Positions 55,111 to 64,000 of a DNA stretch of 64,000 nucleotides are shown one piece after another (position 1 is the stretch's first letter; each line of letters starts with the position of its first letter). The stretch is from Trichosporon coremiiforme (Eukaryota; Basidiomycota; Tremellomycetes; Trichosporonales; Trichosporonaceae). The stretch lies in the NCBI GenBank assembly GCA_039545355.1, contig BCJJ01000028.1, positions 62,001-126,000 of the forward strand, given 5' to 3'. The notes under the pieces were generated by a model. The model saw only the letters and a list, made by a program, of their open reading frames with translations. It did no database searches and was not told the DNA's origin. Position numbers and translations under genes: made by a program.

Positions 55111-56991
55111 ATGTCATTACCCGAAATCTCCATTCCCCAGGCGCGCACCATCGCCGTCGATGTTACGGGAGCCCAGATCGTGCAGGAGCAGTCGCCGGCA
55201 GTAAGTTAGACGGTAGACATCTCCAGCTGACTGTCAGACGCGAGACTCAAGAGGAATCTACCTCCCGCACTACACCGAGCCGGTGTCGCACATTGCGATC
55301 GACGTGAGTCCGCAGCTTTACAGTTGCGAGTGCTCAGCTGACAACAGATCGGAGGATCACTCGCCAAAGTCGTTTACTTCTCCCGATCAACGAAGCCCGT
55401 CCCGACGACGCCGCCAGAGTCAGGATGCTCGTCTCCTTTCTTAGCACCGGCGCAAATTGTCTCTCCAACAACGCCGAGCGCAATTCTCCCGAGCCCGGAG
55501 CAGTCGATGCTGCTCGAGTGCCCGACACCCGAACGAGTGCGACCAAACGGCGCACTGACGCCGAGCCTGATCACGGCGGGCCGCACGTCGCCGCCGCTGA
55601 AGCTGCTGAACAAGCGCAAGCTCCGGGGACGGCGACGAGGGTCGTACGCTGACCCGCTGCCGGGCGGAGTCGTCAACTTTGCGCGCTTCGAGACGGAGAA
55701 GGTAGACGAGCTGATCGAGTTCCTCAAGGAGCTCATCAGCGAGAGCGCCAAGGCGAACCGCGTCAACCTAGCCAAGATGAAGTCTATGGTCAAGGTCATG
55801 GCGACGGGCGGCGGCGCTCACCGGTTCTACGACCAGCTCGTGAAGGAGCTCGGTGTCGAGGTCCGCCGCGAGGAGGAGATGGAGTGTCTCATTCTCGGCC
55901 TCGGCTTCGTCGCGCGCGTCCCCGAGGAAGTCTTCTGGTTCTCTGAGGAGCTTGTGTACGCCGTCTCTCACCCCGAGGGACCGCGGACGATCCCCGCCAA
56001 CGAGCTCCCACGACCGAGCCCGACACCGCCCGCCTACCAGGTCACGTTCGCCGCGCCGGGCGAGGAGCAGCCCGTCTTCCCATGCCTCGTTGTCAACATT
56101 GGTTCTGGAGTATCGATCGTCAAGGTCGACGAGGACGGATCCTACGAGCGAGTGTCTGGAACCTCGCTCGGAGGAGGAACGTTGTGGGGTCTGCTGTCGA
56201 TGCTGACGGACGCGAGCACGTTCGACGAGATGCTGCTTCTGTCTGAGCAGGGCGACAACAGTGCGGTGGACATGCTCGTCGGCGACATCTACGGAAGCGA
56301 CTACAACAAGATCGGACTGAAGAGCTCGACGATCGCCTCGTCCTTCGGCAAGGTATTCAAGCATGGCGAGCGGCAGAAGCGCTCCTTCAAGCAGGAGGAC
56401 ATTGCGCGTTCGCTGCTGTACGCGATCTCGAACAACATCGGACACATCGCCTACATGAACGCGGCAAAGTATGGGCTGGACCGCGTCTTCTTCTCGGGCT
56501 GCTTCATCCGCGGCCACGCCGCGACAATCAGCACGCTCTCGTACGCGATCCGCTTCTGGAGCAAGGGCACGATGCGCGCGTGCTTCCTCCGGCACGAGGG
56601 CTTCCTCGGCAGTATTGGAGCTTGGATCAAGAACGTTGAGGAGACCAACTCGGAGCATGGCGAGAGCGGGTCCGAGAAGTCCGAGTGCGAGACGGGCACC
56701 AGCCCTACGGGTACCGGCCTTGCTACGAGCCCGATGGGCGCTCGGCCGACAGGCGTCGGAGGCACGAGCCCCGTCAGCTCGGCGCGCTCGACGCCGAAGC
56801 CGGAGGACGGATTCCGCAGAGCTCGGGCACCGGCGAGCGCCGCCTCTTCAGGGGCTCCGACACCCACGCCGATCCTCACGCCGCAGGGGAGCCAGAACCC
56901 CCTGACTCCACTCGGAGCCAACAGGTGCACACCGGGAGGGGCTTGGGCTAACGGCCCGCCCCGAACGCCGCCGCGGACCGCTAGTAGATAG
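55111..56991 (+). CDS. CAB1: Pantothenate kinase (type II), CAB1/PanK homologue
   Basis: ATP-dependent first step of CoA synthesis. Exons 55111..55200, 55238..55303, 55348..56991 give 599 aa. The ASKHA nucleotide-binding start AIDIGGSLAKVVYF is at about residue 50. Other type II PanK features: ATGGGAHRFYDQLVKELGVE, MECLILGLGFV, PCLVVNIGSGVSIVKVDEDG, RVSGTSLGGGTLWGLLSMLT, GDIYGSDYNKIGLKSSTIAS, ISNNIGHIAYMNAAKYGLDR, FFSGCFIRGHAATISTLSYA, FLRHEGFLGSIGAW. An insertion rich in Ser/Pro/Thr (about 65-135) and a roughly 120-residue Pro/Thr/Ser/Gly tail with many SP/TP sites (about 475-599) extend it beyond typical fungal length and may be regulatory. Confidence 0.95.
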
Positions 56992-57892
56992 GTGGGATGC
57001 AGCATAATAAAATAGCAGGGAGCTTTGCACGGAGGAAGACACAAGTGATCAGGTCATGATTCAAAGAGATATCTGTCAGCTAACTTGGGAAGGGCAAGAG
57101 GGGTCAGGTCATGGTCAGAGAGGTACCCATCTGCTGGGATGAGACATCGGAAAGTGTGGTGGTGGCTTGAAGGGGAATGCCAACACGGCGTAGCGCACCG
57201 GCTGGGTGGACTATCAGACGCGACAGAGGGCTCGCTGATGCATCTTGTCGGTCACTATATAAGCCGCGGCCTTGTGAGCAAGAGGAACGATGAGTGGAAA
57301 TGTGCGGGACGGGAAAGCGGGCCTCCGCAAGAGTTGCATTCACGATCGGAGAATGGCCATCGGCGGTCGATATGCATGGGCTTTGGGAGTGGTGGACCTC
57401 CACCTGAAAGTCCGTGATGGCCTTCCTGGGTGCTAAGTCCGGTGGAGGAGAGTCTTGGTGGTGTGTACGGTGAAGTCATGGTCTGGTTTAGTCCCGTAAA
57501 CGCCGGTCGTTGGCAGGGAGCGACCGGGAATTACATATCGAGGCCACGAGGTTGCCGTTCTGGCTCACTGTGGGTGCAGTGGGATGCTGGCGGCAGCGAG
57601 GAGGGGAGACAGCGGACCGGAGGCATATCGTCAGCGTCACTGGCTGGAGGCAGGGTGAGCGGCAGGCGACGGCTCAGGCGGCTCAGGCGGCTCGCTGCCT
57701 CCGCCCCAGGCTGAGCCTTCGCATGTGTTTGGTGGGGTGGGGGAAGGGCACGGTAGGGTACAGACGGTGAAGTCATCTCCCAGGTCGGGCCAGGTTCTCG
57801 GTGCTGACAACCCCGCTGAGTCTTGCAGCCTACATAGTCATTACACCTTGACCTTTTCTCTTTCCCAACTCATCCCATCCACCACCGTCACC
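56992..57892. other. Intergenic between pantothenate kinase and PDH E2
   Basis: 901 nt. Has TATATAA at 57256, 630 nt upstream of the E2 ATG, too far to be its core promoter with a short leader. GGCTCAGGC repeats at 57672-57692. No gene supported. Confidence 0.45.
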
Positions 57893-59252
57893 ATGCTCTC
57901 CCTCGCCAGGCGCCACGCCATCAACAGCGCCCGCCTCCAGGCCCGCGGTAAGTCACCTCTCTCCTTGTTCACACGGATCGACCACTCCGCCTCACTCTCA
58001 TCGGTCGCCGGCGATGTAGTCTTTCGTCGGCGCTGGGTCCAACCCCCGTTTCCGGTCGACCGGATCACATCGTAACAGCGAGCTAACGCCTCAGCTCTCC
58101 GCACGTCGGCCCCGCTCGCGGAGCTTGCCAAGTTCAAGATGCCCGCCATGTCGCCGACGATGACTGAGGGAGGCATCGCCTCGTGGAAGAAGCAGGAGGG
58201 TGAGGCGTTCGCGGCCGGCGACGTCCTCCTCGAGATTGAGACGGACAAGGCGACGATTGACGTTGAGGCTCAGGACGACGGTGTTCTCGCCAAGATTGTC
58301 GTAAGTACAAACTTCTAGCGGGCTTGCTAAGGGTGCTACCTGCGCTAAGCCTGCGCACGGGGTGCCGTCAGTTACCGCGGGAGACTAACAATCGCACAGA
58401 AGCAGGACGGTGCCAAGGGCATTCCCGTCGGCACGACCATCGCCGTGATCGGCGAGGAGGGCGACGACCTCTCTGGCGCTGACAAACTCGCTGCCGAGCC
58501 CGACGAGGTCGAGTCGATCCCCAAGGAGGACGCGGCCGAGGCCCCGAAGCAGGAGGAGAAGCCCGCCCCCAAGGAGGAGAAGAAGGAGGAGGCCCCCGCC
58601 CCGAAGAAGGAGAAGAAGGCGGAGCCCATCGGCGGAGACATGCCGCACTTCTTCGCCTCTCCCATTGCCCGCAAGATCGCCCTCGAGCGCGGCATCCCCC
58701 TCGGCCAGGTCAAGGGTACCGGTCCCGAGGGCCGCATCACGAAGGAGGACGTTGAGAAGTTCAAGGGTGCCGCTGCCCCCGCCGCCGGTGCCGCTGCTGC
58801 CGCCCCTGCCGCCGAGTACGTCGACGAGCCGACGAGCAACATGCGCAAGGTCATCGGCAAGCGTCTGACTGAGTCCAAGCAGCAGATCCCGCACTACTAC
58901 CTCACCGTTGAGATTAACATGGACCGCCTTCTCAAGCTGCGTTCCGTCTTCAACAAGGCGTCCGAGGGCAAGAACAAGCTCTCCGTCAACGACTTCATCG
59001 TCAAGGCCGCCGCCCTTGCTCTCGGTGACGTCCCGGAGGCCAACAGCTCGTGGCTCGGCGACACGATCCGGACGTACAAGAACGCCGACATCTCTGTCGC
59101 CGTTGCCACCCCGACTGGCCTGATCACGCCGATCGTCAAGGACGCCGGCCACAAGGGCCTCGCCACGATCTCGGCCGAGACCAAGGCGCTCGCCGCCAAG
59201 GCGCGCGACGGCAAGCTCAAGCCCGAGGAGTACCAGGGCGGCACGTTCACCA

Positions 59253-59287
<35 letters not shown>

Positions 59288-59506
59288 ACGGCCATCATCA
59301 ACCCGCCCCAGAGCTGCATCCTCGCTGTCGGCGCCACGACCCCCAAGCTCGTCCCCGCCCCCGAGGACCCGAAGGGCTTCAAGACCATCAACGCCATGAA
59401 CGTCACCCTCTCGTCCGACCACCGCACCGTCGACGGCGCCGTCGGATCCAAGTGGCTCAACGCCTTCAAGGGATACCTCGAGAACCCCCTCACCTTCATG
59501 CTCTAA
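57893..59506 (+). CDS. LAT1: Pyruvate dehydrogenase E2, dihydrolipoamide acetyltransferase
   Basis: Transfers the acetyl group to CoA in the mitochondrial matrix. Exons 57893..57947, 58095..58300, 58400..59506 give 455 aa. A basic, Ser/Ala-rich presequence ([20 protein letters not shown]) targets mitochondria. One lipoyl domain follows with [20 protein letters not shown] and the lipoyl-lysine motif IETDKATID, then a Glu/Lys/Pro/Ala linker ([20 protein letters not shown]). The peripheral-subunit-binding domain ([36 protein letters not shown]) precedes the catalytic domain from about residue 250, with the active-site [16 protein letters not shown] (His and Asp) and the end [10 protein letters not shown]. 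One lipoyl domain is normal for fungal E2. It is not protein X, because the HRTVDGA catalytic motif is intact. Confidence 0.97.
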
Positions 59507-59563
59507 GCGCCGCGAGCAGAGCGCGAAGCGTGCATAGAGTCGTTCATGCTACAGTATAACCAA

Positions 59564-59583
59564 CCCCCCCCCCCCCCCCCCCC
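59564..59583. repeat. Poly-C/poly-G homopolymer of 20 bp in the E2 3' flank
   Basis: Uninterrupted run of 20 C, 58 nt after the E2 stop codon. Slippage-prone; exact length may vary or be a sequencing artefact. Confidence 0.8.
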
Positions 59584-59909
59584 ACAAGTGTTCATTAGGA
59601 ATCTTTCAGCCCCCGAGTAATGCATACTATTGTAATACCACATTTAGCCCTGCGCTCGCAGCCGCGAAGCCGCCAGGATAAGAGCTGGAGTCCCAAGGGC
59701 AGGTTCCGGCGAACCCTCCTCTCCGCACCCAAAAATCCTCTGCAGCAGCCGCGATCCGCTGCCAGCTCTGCCGTTCGAAATCTGCTATCTAGTGCAGATC
59801 ACCCAAGTTCGAAATCTTGCATTCATCGGTGTCCCGCGGCGGCAGGGGAAGTGGGGGGCGTCCGGTCCGATTTGGAAATTCGCGTGGTCCCGACGCGGAA
59901 TGTCGCCCA

Positions 59910-59933
59910 GATCGGACTTGGCCAAGTCCGATC
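59910..59933. promoter_or_regulatory. 24-bp perfect palindrome with CGG-N12-CCG core
   Basis: GATCGGACTTGG is followed at once by its exact reverse complement CCAAGTCCGATC. The inner CGG...CCG everted/inverted triplets, 12 nt apart, are the geometry recognised by dimeric Zn2Cys6 factors; this is inference. It could also form a hairpin in a transcript. It lies 404 nt downstream of the E2 stop and about 960 nt upstream of CSL4. Confidence 0.55.
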
Positions 59934-60895
59934 GCTGAATTCACTGCCGCCGCACTGCACTCTACACCACGCTCCATCTGATCTGCCGACTACTTTGTTC
60001 GCTTTGCTCTCTATTCCTCATAGGGAGTAACGATGGAGGTCGCGTAACGCGAATACCGAAGGCATGTGCTGCTCGGGCGAACTGGCGTGGTTGGCTCTCA
60101 CTAGCCAGACATGTTGGACCGAGCGTGAGCGGAGGTGGCGCCGGTCAGAGGGGCCCAGCATTGACACTTGGGAGCACGTGAACACGGCGCCCTCGACGTT
60201 CATGAATTTGTGCAGACGCGTTTTGAGGAAGAAATGTTTGCGATGAGGAGCTGGAGAGCCTGCTGGACGACTTCTCAAGTCGGTGTGGATAAATGCTACT
60301 GACTAAGCGTAGACTCTCTCCTGATAGGCAGCGACGGAGAGGAGATGGGGCGATGAGCAGAAATCACAGCAGTCGCGCGAAGAAGCGGTGTACTGCCATC
60401 TAAAGATGATCGACATGATTTTGTTTGGTTCCATCGAGGAAGAGAAGATAACAAGGAGCCTCCTCAGATCTAGAGAGACACTCATTCACCAGTCGGAGAA
60501 TTGGACGCCACATCGAAATGTAAGCTACACTTCCACACTGCTCATGCACACCCTTGATCTGTTGCCTGTTGCCCGTGCACCTACACCTCGACGTTGAGGA
60601 AGGCAGTGCATATCCACAGACGTGAAACTGTCTGGGCGCGATGAAGTTGCCCGCCAACCACCGGCGTTTACGGAAGTAGAAGCTCATGACGTCCCTTCAC
60701 TCCTCACCGCACATTTGCAGGTGGAGGTTGACCACCCATCACCACTACTTCGGCGTCACCACACTGATACTGAACTCACTTCCTTCCGGCTCATTCCCCC
60801 CATTCAAGCTTGCAACCAGCTAGCATAGAGCTCCCGATCAACACGCTCCATTCCCTCGAACACCTCACCCTTAGCTCGCAAGCTCGCCCTCCGTT

Positions 60896-61611
60896 ATGGC
60901 CTCCGCCCCTCTCCTCCTTCCGGGCCAGCCGCTGCCTTCCTCGTTCACTGCTCCTCCGCAGCCAAAAGCCGGTGCGGGCTGCTACGAGTACAACGGTACT
61001 ATTCTCTCTTCCATTGTCGGACGGCCGCGCCGAGACGGAGCTGTGCGTTGCTAGTTCGCGGATTTTCTAACGTTCAGGTTGTCAGCGTCGTTGGTAATGA
61101 CGAGACCACCGCCGTGCCCGAGATTGGATCCATCGTGCGTTGCTTTCCTCGCGTGCTTCTAACGCGCAGGTCATCGGCCAGGTCTCGCGCCTTTCCCCGC
61201 AGCAGGCGCACATTGTTATCCAGGTTGTCAACAACCACCCCGTGCCCGAGAGCTCTGAGGAGCTGACCGGCGTTGTCCGTGTCGCGGATGTTCGGTAAGC
61301 TGTCCACGTCGTGATAAAGCTAATGACAGACTGACGGAGCGTGACAAGATCAAGATGGGCGAGTGCTTCCGACTTGGCGACATTGTCAAGGCGAAGGTTC
61401 TCTCGCTCGGAGACGCGAGGAGCTACTACCTCTCCACGGCGGCCAACGAGCTTGGCGTCGTGTACGCTATTTCCGAAGATGGTGAGCTTCATGAATGTGG
61501 CCGAAGCTGACAGCAGGCGCTCCCCTTCTCCCAATTTCTTACCAGGAGATGGAGAACCCGCAAACGGGCGAAACCGAGAGACGCAAGGTCGCCAAGCCTG
61601 AGGATATCTAG
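60896..61611 (+). CDS. CSL4: Exosome complex cap component CSL4
   Basis: S1/KH-type cap protein of the RNA exosome. Exons 60896..61042, 61078..61134, 61170..61294, 61330..61481, 61517..61611 give 191 aa. The family N-terminal domain is clear (LLLPGQPLPSSF, GAGCYEYNGTILSSIVGRPR). An S1 domain follows (GSIVIGQVSRLSPQQAHIVI, VVNNHPVPESSEELTGVVRV) with DKIKMGECFRLGDIVKAKVL, SLGDARSYYLSTAANELGVV and YAISEDG. The C-terminal zinc-ribbon-like part is degenerate (no Cys quartet is visible: PISYQEMENPQTGETERRKV). The last acceptor is a NAGNAG tandem (CAGCAG, 61511-61516), so an isoform with one extra residue is possible. Confidence 0.94.
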
Positions 61612-62098
61612 GGCGAGGGCGTAGAGCAAGAATACACCTCCACCGAGCACACTTGTAACAACAGATGTACCACTATTACCTTTCTCTGCAAGTATCAAGA
61701 CACACGCAAGCGCAAAGTCTACATGCATGTGAAACCTGCAAGCTTGCGTTAGTGTTAGGGGGAACTGCCAAACTTGGATGCGACTGCGTAAACCTTAACT
61801 GCTGCGACATCAAACAAAAGCCACGTGGTTGCGACCACTGTGCCGATCTACGCGCACCGGTTGCCACGACACGTCTCCTCCAACTCTATCGGTACGTACG
61901 CTAGCGACGGGCTATCTTTCGCCCTCCCTCCTTTGCACCGCTCCTTTCACCCCTTCTTTCTATTTCTTCCACTGCCCTTCTCTTTTGCAGCAGGTGGAAC
62001 ATCTTGCTCTTCCTTTTGCCCTTGCCGGCCTTTCTCGACCTCGCCCCGCCTGGCCACCTCGTGCATCGAGCTCGACCGCTGGGATTTTCGGACCGACA
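61612..62098. other. Intergenic: CSL4 3' flank and PMT1 promoter/leader
   Basis: 487 nt with a strongly C/T-rich leader (about 61915-62050) directly before the PMT ATG. No other gene. Confidence 0.5.
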
Positions 62099-64000
62099 AT
62101 GTCGTCCTACGCCTCGCAGCACCCGCTGACCCGTCGCGGCGGACGCGGCACACCCGACGAGTCCACGCCGCCGCCGCCGCCATCATACAACCCCCCATCC
62201 TCGTCTTCGGGACCGCGCCCCGAGTCTGACGCCGACGCGAAGCTCCGGAACAAGGACGACGGACCTGTGTCAACATCGACGAGCTTCACGATGCGTCGCC
62301 GGGGAGACCGCGCCGGAGGCAAGCTCGGCCTCAGGCGGAGGGAATGGATCCTCCTCGGCGCCGTGACGATCGTCGCTTGTTTTGTCCGTCTCTGGAACCT
62401 CGGCTGGCCCACCAGCGTCGTGTAAGCTGCACCGGAGAGGGCGTTTAGCTGACAACAGATTCGATGAGGTCCACTTCGGCGGCTTCGCGGCCAAGTACAT
62501 TCGTCGCAGGTACTTCATGGACGTCCACCCTCCGCTCGCCAAGCTGCTGGTCACGCTTAGCGCCTTCCTTGGTCGTTTCGACGGCAAGTTCGACTTCAAG
62601 GACATCGGCAAGTGAGTTGTGGCTAGGGTTGTTCATTGTTGTTTTGGCTGACACGCCCAGGGATTACCTCGAGCCGAACGTCCCGTACATCATCATGAGG
62701 GCTTTCCCTGCCATTCTCGGTCTCGCCCTCGTTCCCCTCACCTTCCTTACGCTCATCTCGCTCCGCCTTTCCCTCGCCTCGGCCATTCTCGGCGCGCTCC
62801 TCGTCACCTTCGAGAACGCGCTCATCACCCAGTCGAGGCTGATTCTCCTCGACTCGTACCTCGTCTTCTTCACCGCGCTGACCATCTTCTTCTGGGTCCG
62901 CTTCTCCAATGACGACTCTGAGGGCCGCGCCTTCACTTCCTCGTGGTGGCGCAACCTTGCCCTCACCGGCGGCGCCCTCGGCGCCGTTGCGTCGTGCAAG
63001 TGGGTCGGCCTCTTCACCATCGCCACTGTCGGACTCGGCACGCTCCGCCAGCTCTGGCTCCTGCTCGGCAACCTCAAGGTCACCCCGCGAATGTGGATCA
63101 AGCACTTTGCCGCGCGCGCCCTCTGCCTTATCGTTATTCCCGTGTTCATCTACATGTTCACCTTCTGGATCCACTTCTGGATCCTCGACCAGAGTGGCGA
63201 CGGTGACGGATTCATGAGCTCTGAGTTCCAGCACACCCTCGATGGCCACCACATGATGGACACATACGCCGACGTCGGTATGGGCTCGCTCGTCACTATC
63301 CGTCACGTCAACACGCAGGGCGGATACCTGCACTCGCACAACAGCGCCTACCCCGGCGGCTCGAAGCAGCAGCAGATCACCCTTTACCCGCACAAGGACG
63401 AGAACAACGTTTGGCGCCTGGTCAACGCTTCCGCTCCTGACGGTGCCGTCTCATACCCCTGGGACGACCTTCCGTTCGAGTCGATCATCACCGGCACCAA
63501 GCTGCGCCTCGAGCACGTCCAGACTGAGAAGCGCCTGCACTCGCACGACGTCCGCCCGCCCGTTTCCGAGGTCGACTTCCAGAACGAGGTTTCTGGCTAC
63601 GGCTTCCCTGGCTTCGCCGGTGACGCCAACGACGACTTCGTCCTTGAGATCGTCCCCGAGACTCGCGGCAAGGACAAGCTCGCCAAGCACCAGCTCCGCA
63701 CTCTCCGCTCCGTCTTCCGTCTCCGTCACGCCATGACCGGCTGCTACCTCTTCTCGCACAAGGTCAAGCTTCCCGACTGGGGCTTCGAGCAGCAGGAGGT
63801 CACCTGTAACAAGAACCCGACTTGGGACAACTCGCTCTGGTATGTCGAGACGGCCACGCACAAGCAGCTTTCCGAGGACGCCGAACGCGTCAACTACGAG
63901 AAGCCCGGCTTCGTCAAGAAGTTCTGGGAGCTGCAGGGCGTCATGTGGCGCACGAACGCTGGTCTCACTGAGCGCCACGCCTACGACTCGCGTCCGCAGC
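62099..64000 (+). CDS. PMT1: PMT1-type protein O-mannosyltransferase (3' end outside the window)
   Basis: ER membrane GT39 enzyme that moves mannose from Dol-P-Man to Ser/Thr of secretory proteins. Exons so far: 62099..62421, 62459..62611, 62661..64000 (about 605 aa visible). I chose ATG 62099 (MSSYASQHPLTRRGGRGTPD) because the in-frame upstream part is C/T-rich leader. First helix REWILLGAVTIVACFVRLWN, then the catalytic FDEVHFGG (Asp-Glu, residue about 109) and YFMDVHPPLAKLL. More membrane helices follow. Three MIR motifs follow in the lumenal loop from about residue 365 (RHVNTQGGYLHSHNSAYPGG, KRLHSHDVRPPVSE, FRLRHAMTGCYLFSHKVKLP). FDEVHFGG, the GGYLHSH loop without POMT1/PMT4 insertion, and AGDANDDF point to the PMT1 branch rather than PMT2 or PMT4; the branch call is by eye. 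Confidence 0.92.

Larger units (their letters stand above)
59507..60895. other. Intergenic: E2 3' flank and CSL4 promoter
   Basis: 1389 nt. Contains the C20 tract and a 24-bp perfect palindrome at 59910 (both listed). No supported gene. Confidence 0.5.

Overview
This window is nuclear DNA of a basidiomycete fungus, most likely a yeast-like tremellomycete of the Trichosporonales/Cryptococcus type. The inference rests on intron style: 2 to 18 exons per housekeeping gene, introns mostly 33-50 nt with GTGAGT/GTAAGC donors, a CTAAC or CTGAC branch site close to the CAG/TAG acceptor. It also rests on high GC content and on proteins that resemble basidiomycete orthologues. The exact species cannot be read from the sequence.

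Left part (1-21.6 kb) is dense and ordinary: 5' end of the eIF2alpha kinase GCN2 (1-1590, minus, cut by the window), an unrecognised coiled-coil protein (minus), an 18-exon Rictor/Avo3 TORC2 subunit (minus), a type I membrane protein with coiled-coil and PPxY tail (minus), a multi-pass membrane protein (plus), an EVE-domain THYN1-like protein (minus), two tandem class C beta-lactamase-like hydrolases (minus; the first has lost its nucleophile serine), and a MARVEL-like four-helix membrane protein (minus).

Middle part (21.6-37.3 kb) is different: about 15.7 kb with no recognisable housekeeping gene except a small two-exon orphan. It holds intronless, helix-rich orphan ORFs (26.4, 27.6, 28.5 kb on plus; 31.4-31.8 kb on minus), a decayed ORF at 24.9-26.0 kb, a 39-bp tandem repeat, and two intron-containing tRNA genes (Gly-GCC and Glu-UUC). 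It looks like an accessory, fast-evolving island.

Right part (37.3-64 kb) returns to housekeeping genes: RPL39 (plus, with an unusually long second intron), a Zn2Cys6 transcription factor with polyglutamine tracts (minus), TAP42 (minus), a full-size PDR-type ABC transporter (minus), SQT1/AAMP WD-repeat ribosome-assembly chaperone (plus), pantothenate kinase (plus), pyruvate dehydrogenase E2 (plus), exosome cap CSL4 (plus) and the 5' part of a PMT1-type protein O-mannosyltransferase (plus, cut by the window end).

Themes that tie genes together: nutrient/TOR signalling (GCN2, Rictor/TORC2, TAP42), translation and ribosome assembly (RPL39, SQT1, tRNAs), CoA/acetyl-CoA supply (pantothenate kinase next to PDH E2), RNA decay (CSL4) and surface/secretory functions (PMT1, ABC exporter, membrane proteins). 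There is no operon logic; neighbours are independent transcription units. Exon limits below were placed by hand from splice motifs and checked for reading-frame continuity.
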